DNA of 64,000 bases from Xylogone sp. PMI_703 (lineage: Eukaryota > Ascomycota > Leotiomycetes): the NCBI GenBank assembly GCA_021399445.1, contig JAJTUQ010000002.1:3844001-3908000 (forward strand). Direction: 5' to 3'. The notes beneath the pieces are model-generated. The model worked only from the letters and a program-made list of their open reading frames with translations. It was not told where the DNA came from and ran no database searches. Below, piece after piece: positions 58,601 through 64,000 of this stretch. The position numbers and the translations under genes are program-made. How positions within the stretch are numbered: the stretch's first letter is position 1; the number at the start of each line of letters is the position of its first letter.

Positions 58601-60415
58601 TATTGAGAAATTCAGGAGGTTCTAAAAGAGAGGCCAAATGAGCTAACCAGCAGGACAACAAAATGTTCCTGTGATGAAGAGTGGCCTAGATACTGGCCCC
58701 TATTCGCATCCCACGCCCCAATACCTCTAGGCGCCTAGCAGCTTCATTCGCTCCGCTCCCATCACCAGCAACCAATACAGCAGACGAACGTCCGTCTAAC
58801 GTAGGCACCGCAACTCCGTCGTCTTATCTTCGCGCCGAAACTTCCAGATGCATCAATGTGATTGACTTATGTCAAGGAGGAGACGATGAATTCGGCTGAG
58901 AAGTGACTGTTCCAGCTTTCGGAGACAGCGCAAGCAACTTTCTCGGACTGATCGAATCCTGCTTGATTCCACTGCAGCTGATGCGTCACCAACCTCCTGG
59001 GGAACGATTAACCGGAACGTGATTTGCCCCCATCCAAAACAATAATTGCCACCCGATTATTCTCATCACGAAAAGAATCCGACACCACCAATCAGAAAAT
59101 AACTAAATCAGAAAAGGCACTACGAGTAGAAGAAAATAAAATAATGAAACTCGAATAATAAACCAAGAAAAGCAAAAATTCCATAAAGAACAATTTAATA
59201 TCAAGAACCCTCGAATTTTAATCTATCACATCTACTCATCACACGTAATAGCCAGATTGTCCATGGTCCCCCCTTCGAACCCTTTCACCTCTGCCCTCAT
59301 TTCAACATCGTACGATTTCTTCTCATCTCATCTCATCTTCAATAAGTAAAAAAGCCCCCGATTATTATCCCGATCCTATACATCACATAAACTCCGAGCC
59401 CGCTGTAATCAGCAGTTGTGCGGTACACATACAGTTAACGGTTACGAGTATAGCTGTGCCACAACAGACGATGAAAAAAAGCCTGATTACGGTGCTCACC
59501 CTCACCCCAATTCCTTAGCAAAGCTAAAATTAACCTACGCGACCCCGGCCGGCCCTCCCCTTCCGCTCCCGTGCTACCAAACTTCACACACACTGGCTGC
59601 GCTGAGGGCACGGGGTTTGGGGGTCGGGGGAGGCGCTGAAGCGGCAATCTCGAATCACGTTGCGCATCACACAGGCTGTGTTCCCCAGCTTGGACTCCGT
59701 ATTCTTCGCTCCGCCTCGTCTCGTCTCGAGATTCGCTTCGCTTGGATTATTTCATTAAGTGAAGGAAAATGCTTAGTTGCCATATACACGTACTTTACTT
59801 TAACTGTGATAGCCAAGGGAAAGAAGAAGAAAAAAAGAAAGAAAGATAAATCACGAGATGATAGTTTAATCATCGCGAGGAAAGCAATATATTCCTGACT
59901 CCTCCGTACCTATCGTATATGGCCACGGATTAGTTATTTCTCATCCCGCGGAAGGGAATGATACTTCCCTCTTTTCCCTCGGCCACGGGAACGGTTAACA
60001 TAGTAATCTACTATCGATACTGTAACTATACGGAGTATCAAATCTAGAAACCCATGGAAAACGGCGTCGTAAGCGCCCTGAGCTTTGATGCCATTACCCG
60101 TACTGGACCTCTCCCTCACTTGATCGGGATCATTGCTCTGATGCTATACGGAGAGCCCGTACCCTGTATAACATACAACAACAGCAACATATCATCGGCC
60201 GCTGGCGGAACGTGGGGTGTTTTACCTATCCTGAGAGGCTCGTTGCAGATGAGGGTGTGCTGAGCTGGTTGGTTGCGGGAGGGCTGTTTGCAAAAGCGTG
60301 GGGTGAGTCCCTCCCTTCCCGTGAGTTGGCTTGTTAAGTACCTAGCTGAGGCGGATGGGTAGTTACAGTACAGTGCTGTTGTATTTTTTGGCGGCTTACA
60401 TCTTATTGCCGTACT

Positions 60416-60500
60416 TTACTTACTCTTACCGACCGGCTTACTCTTTGCTTACGGCGTTGGGTTTACTTACTTTGCTTTACCTTACCTTGCCTTGCCTTGT
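60416..60500 (+). repeat. CTTAC/CTTGC-rich low-complexity tract
   Basis: A run of irregular TTACTTACTC, CTTTACCTTACC and TTGCCTTGCC words. A similar CCTTACC/CCTTGCC stretch occurs at 41089-41126, inside the first intron of the zinc-finger gene. Confidence 0.6.
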
Positions 60501-61137
60501 TTTCCATTGCTTTATTACCCTGCTTTGGAATGGTGCGGAGGTCGGCTCCGCTGCGGGAGGGTGAGTCGGGACGGCTAGGTTCCTGGGCAACTCGTCACGG
60601 CTTCGAGGGGTTCGAGAGCATAAGCAATAGCACATGTGCTGTTTTCTTCTTCTTGATTTGAGTTTTTTTGAACTCGAAATCTGTGAAATAATAATATGAT
60701 ATTAATATCCATTTTTATTATTATTGTAATATATCATTCAATATATATTCATTTACGCTCAATTGATCTTATTCAAAGATGATAGATCGTGTAACGCGGG
60801 GCGAAGGAGGCGAGGCGAAGCGAAACCAAAAAGCAAGCCTCGCAAGCATAACCAGTTACATGTGTAATCAGCATCTAAACCTACTTGTTCAGGAAAGGCT
60901 GCTCGTCCGATCTAGCTGGAACTCACTGGAACTCGCTGGATGTCACTGTGATATATGATAGAATCTATAGACAGAAGCTGAAGCAACCAGAATAAACAAT
61001 CATAGGGGTCTGTTTAGTAGAGACTTTCTAAGGTATTCCTTCTGCCTCCGCCTTTGCTTTTTCGCTTCCTCCTTCTGCTGTGTAGACAGTCCTGCTCGTG
61101 TATTAGCAGCATGGCGATGCTTGGCTAGCCCTCCCTC

Positions 61138-61154
61138 TACGGAGGTACTCCGCA
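61138..61154. repeat. TACGGAGGTACTCCGCA palindromic element
   Basis: TACGGAG and its reverse complement meet at GTAC. Single copies of TACGGAGTA/TACTCCGTA occur at 47825-47833, 48282-48290, 48538-48546, 60029-60037 and 61976-61984. Confidence 0.6.
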
Positions 61155-64000
61155 GAGGCAAACTCGTACTCAAACGACCACTCCAGATCTATTCATCAAA
61201 ATATGGCTTGCATATCACCATCTCGATGCAGCTAAGATGAGCTCCCGAACGGAAGGGAAGAAGGGGAAGCACCCGAGACCTTTCTAAGATTTGCCGCTTC
61301 CCATGAACCCTGATGTGCGACGCGCAAAAGCCAGATGTGTGAGATCTGATACGTCGCTTTTATTCTTCTCTGGGGTATTAACGAGCGCACGATGCGAGAT
61401 GCGAGATGTGAGATCCAGTAGGAGGGTTACGAGAGCATCGTGCGTGTCTCTCCCCAGAAAATATGAGAATTAAAAATATGAAATTTAAAAATAGTCATTT
61501 TTTTATGAAAATAGAGGTCTTGTGTACTTGTATAATTCTTTTTTAGGTTTTATTACTCCAATTTTTTGCCTCCTCACTCCTGCATCGTGCTTTGTTTTCC
61601 CTCTTCGCTACCGCAACTGCGCAGAGACGACCACGCGGTGTTTCAACTCCTCAATCTCAGGTCTCGTGCGGGTAGCAAAAGCCAAACGGACACAGGTAAG
61701 ATTGGTTTGCAACAGGATGTCTCTCTCCCCCCTCTTTCTCACATGACGCTGCCATAATTACCATACCGTTTGTTTTGTTTGTCTTGTCCCATATCTCACG
61801 CACAACGCCGGAGGTGAGATGAGAGAAGTGGAACCTTTGCCAACGGAGCATTTATTAAACTTCCAGCCCTGTTGCAGCAGTGGAAAGGAAAAGGAAGCAA
61901 AAAAGAAGGTGAAAAGAACAACGAAACAAACCCCAATGCATATGCAATGCACAAGTTTTGGGTGGGCGGTGGATATACTCCGTAAGTGTGGAGAGTGGTT
62001 ATGTGGTCTTGAGCGAAATAGGGCTCGCAACGTAGAGGAAGCTGCTTCTAGATATCCACAAATACACCCCGCCTTCTCAACATATTTAAATAATTGTAAT
62101 TGTAATCTAATAATATTATTTTTAATCTAAAGTACTCTTGCTGCATGCCACGATAGCTTAAGTTACCGTAACAAGATAAATCATGCAAGTCACCACAAAC
62201 CGGCTCGTTCCTTGAAATCAGAAAATTTCAAGCGGTCAGTAGCTAGCTGGCTGTGTTTACCGGGTCGCGTGCTGCCGTAGCCCTACAGTACAATCAACTT
62301 CTTGTCTACCGGTAGATAAGATAACGTCACCGCCAGTGAACCCACAAGCCAGCAAGCAGCGCAGCAGAGAAAACACCACCCTATGACGATAAATACAGTT
62401 AAGATAAAGAGAAGGCTCCATACCGCTAATTCCTGCACATAAGAAGAAAAAGAATTTCGTCATTTGCGGTGAAAGAATACTATATCTATATATATCATTA
62501 AGGTGGAAATAAAAGAATCTGATAAAAATTCCCCATGGTGTTTTAAATTGGCGGTGGTAAGTACGAAGTAAGAGGGCAGTTACAGCGCAGGGTATAATTA
62601 AACATGGGGGTGAAGGGGAAAAGGAGAAATTTTGATTCAATTGACACTCTGAATCATGGATATGGCTGAGAGAGAGTGGATAGAGAATGGACCAGTCAGA
62701 ATAAAAAAGAAAGAAAAAAGGAAAATTCTCCAAATCGTGCATTTCGCATGCATGAGATGGGCACACATGCACACACATGCCTATTCAGCATTCTGGTGTG
62801 GTGGTGATGCTATTCGTTTGATTTTTTTGCTGGTCCGGAAGCAGGGGGGTTGGAGATCCCGGGTGTGCGCTAGACACAGTGGTGGTAGGCGGTTGACCGT
62901 ACCAAACTTTTTTGCTTCCCTTTTTACGAGTTTGCTTGGATTTGGGGTAGCCAAGAGCTGGGGAAAAGGAAGTTAAAGGGTCGTGATGAGAAATTCCATT
63001 CTTTCCTTGGAAAATGAATTATTGTTGGGAAAATTCAGTTCTGTGGGATTTTTTTACCATGGATGACGTGGGGAATACGGAAGCAATTAGGTTTGGAGGG
63101 GTCTAGAGATAAGATGTCGTGATCGTAGAGTTTTTTTTGTTGTTGTGCGCCTAGGCCCTTTTCCTCCGCTGTCCCTTCTGGCGGTCTGAACCCAAACCAC
63201 CATCCCTTTTCCCTTTACCGCCATCCCCAACAGGCAAACCTTTTCCGACACAAACACCGGCAACACAGCTCCTGCCCGACGGGAGCCAGCTGCTGCTGCT
63301 GCTGCCCCTCCTTTATCTCAAGCCTACCGGTCATACTGCCGGATCCTAGACAGGTGTTCAACTTTCTATCCAGGACAACCCCGTCTCAGCAGGAACAATT
63401 CATCACGAGCAAGTGTTTAACAGCCTCATTATGCTGAATCGATCCAGCGGTGTGAGGAGATAGTTATTACTGTGCGGCCATACCTCCGTACCTTGACCTC
63501 CCAATGCGGAAAACCGAAAGCGGTGGCTTTCTCGCTCAATGCAGCCCGCGTCTGGTCCTTCGACCGTACTTATGCCTTTCACACTGTGGTCGTGGGGGGA
63601 TAACAGTTTCCGTTATGTATCGCAAACACACCATGCGTTGGAGGGGAAAAGGGGGGGTTTGAGGGCGCATCGATAAGGAGGTTGAAATTTTTTTCCTGCT
63701 GACACAATTACCATTGCGTGCCATTTCCAGAAGGGCGGCAGGACGGCGTCAGTCCGTACGCAATGTGCACCGGTCCGCGGTAGTTGAGAATATCACGATG
63801 GGGAACAGCGGATGTGTGTCCGAGCAATTGAGCGATGCTACCGACCACAGTCTCATCGCGGTGCCGCAGTGCTTCTGCCCCTGCAGAGGTTATTTCTTCT
63901 GGACATTCGTTCCTCCACCGTTGCATCGCAGTATCACAGCATCACGAAATTATTATGTTTGAGGTTGGAGACACCAGCGGATGCATCCGCGAGAGACACG

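Larger units (their letters stand above)
44335..64000. other. 19.7-kb tract without a supported gene (gene desert)
   Basis: I checked the long frames on both strands (largest 203, 184, 173 and 160 residues) and found no domain, signal, or spliceable conserved block. I saw no transposase or reverse transcriptase fragments, long terminal repeats, tRNA or rRNA. The sequence is not a simple AT-rich decay product; GC-rich and AT-rich patches alternate, and short motifs recur (TACAGTAC-like, TACGGAGTA, CACGTG, CTTAC and GAGACG runs). A gene beyond the right edge could own a long promoter and leader here. A spliced gene of very short exons, or a non-coding RNA, would escape this reading. Confidence 0.6.

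Noticed and set aside
59416..59898. 160-aa frame ending in a lysine-rich run
   Set aside because: The lysine run comes from an A-rich purine tract; nothing else in it looks like a protein.
62257..62778. 173-aa minus-strand frame
   Set aside because: Composition reflects T-rich and A-rich runs; no recognisable motif or conserved block.

Overview
This window looks like a nuclear chromosome segment of a filamentous ascomycete (Pezizomycotina; Leotiomycetes is my best guess, from general resemblance only). The evidence is many short introns (about 47-90 bp) with GTAAGT/GTGAGT-type donors and CTAAC/CTAAT-like branch points, and fungal genes such as DUG2, EMP65, LSB5, TIM17, a CCCH+CHY zinc-finger protein and a CBM18 secreted protein. 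Most genes are split by introns, so I rebuilt exon chains by splice phase and by continuity of conserved motifs. Every chain listed closes in frame, but none has been checked against transcripts.

Layout. 1-9.7 kb: the 3' end of a dynamin-family GTPase gene; an Ntn-hydrolase asparaginase-like gene; a secreted protein of unknown function; a 72-residue two-exon gene; a six-exon TIM17 gene with a 17-nt exon; and an MDR-type NADP-dependent oxidoreductase. 9.7-12.1 kb is intergenic. 12.1-23.4 kb: DUG2 (WD40 plus M20 peptidase, glutathione degradation), EMP65/TAPT1-like ER membrane protein, a degenerate protein kinase, a fusion of an FMN-binding PPOX-like domain with a ferredoxin-reductase-like domain, and a conserved 117-residue protein. 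23.4-25.5 kb is a repeat island: a tandem 28-bp duplication, a 16-bp minisatellite of 14 identical units, an inverted 23-bp minisatellite, an AT palindrome and flanking inverted repeats. 25.5-36.9 kb: an alpha/beta hydrolase, an arginine/proline-rich membrane protein, a tail-anchored coiled-coil protein, a large protein with a conserved-looking C-terminus, the LSB5-type VHS-GAT trafficking adaptor, and an LPMO-like protein with a chitin-binding module. After about 4 kb without a gene comes a CCCH+CHY zinc-finger gene (41.0-44.3 kb).

The last 19.7 kb (44335-64000) has no coding gene, transposon or structural RNA that I can support. It is not obviously AT-rich, but it carries recurring short motifs (TACAGTAC-type, TACGGAGTA, CACGTG pairs). 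It is either an unusually long regulatory tract for a gene beyond the window or a non-coding transcript locus.

Functionally the genes are a normal housekeeping and secretory mix, with no gene cluster. The points I would follow up are the gene desert, the repeat island with its two arrays facing each other across a potential cruciform, the DUG2 intron that stays in frame if retained, and the degenerate kinase.
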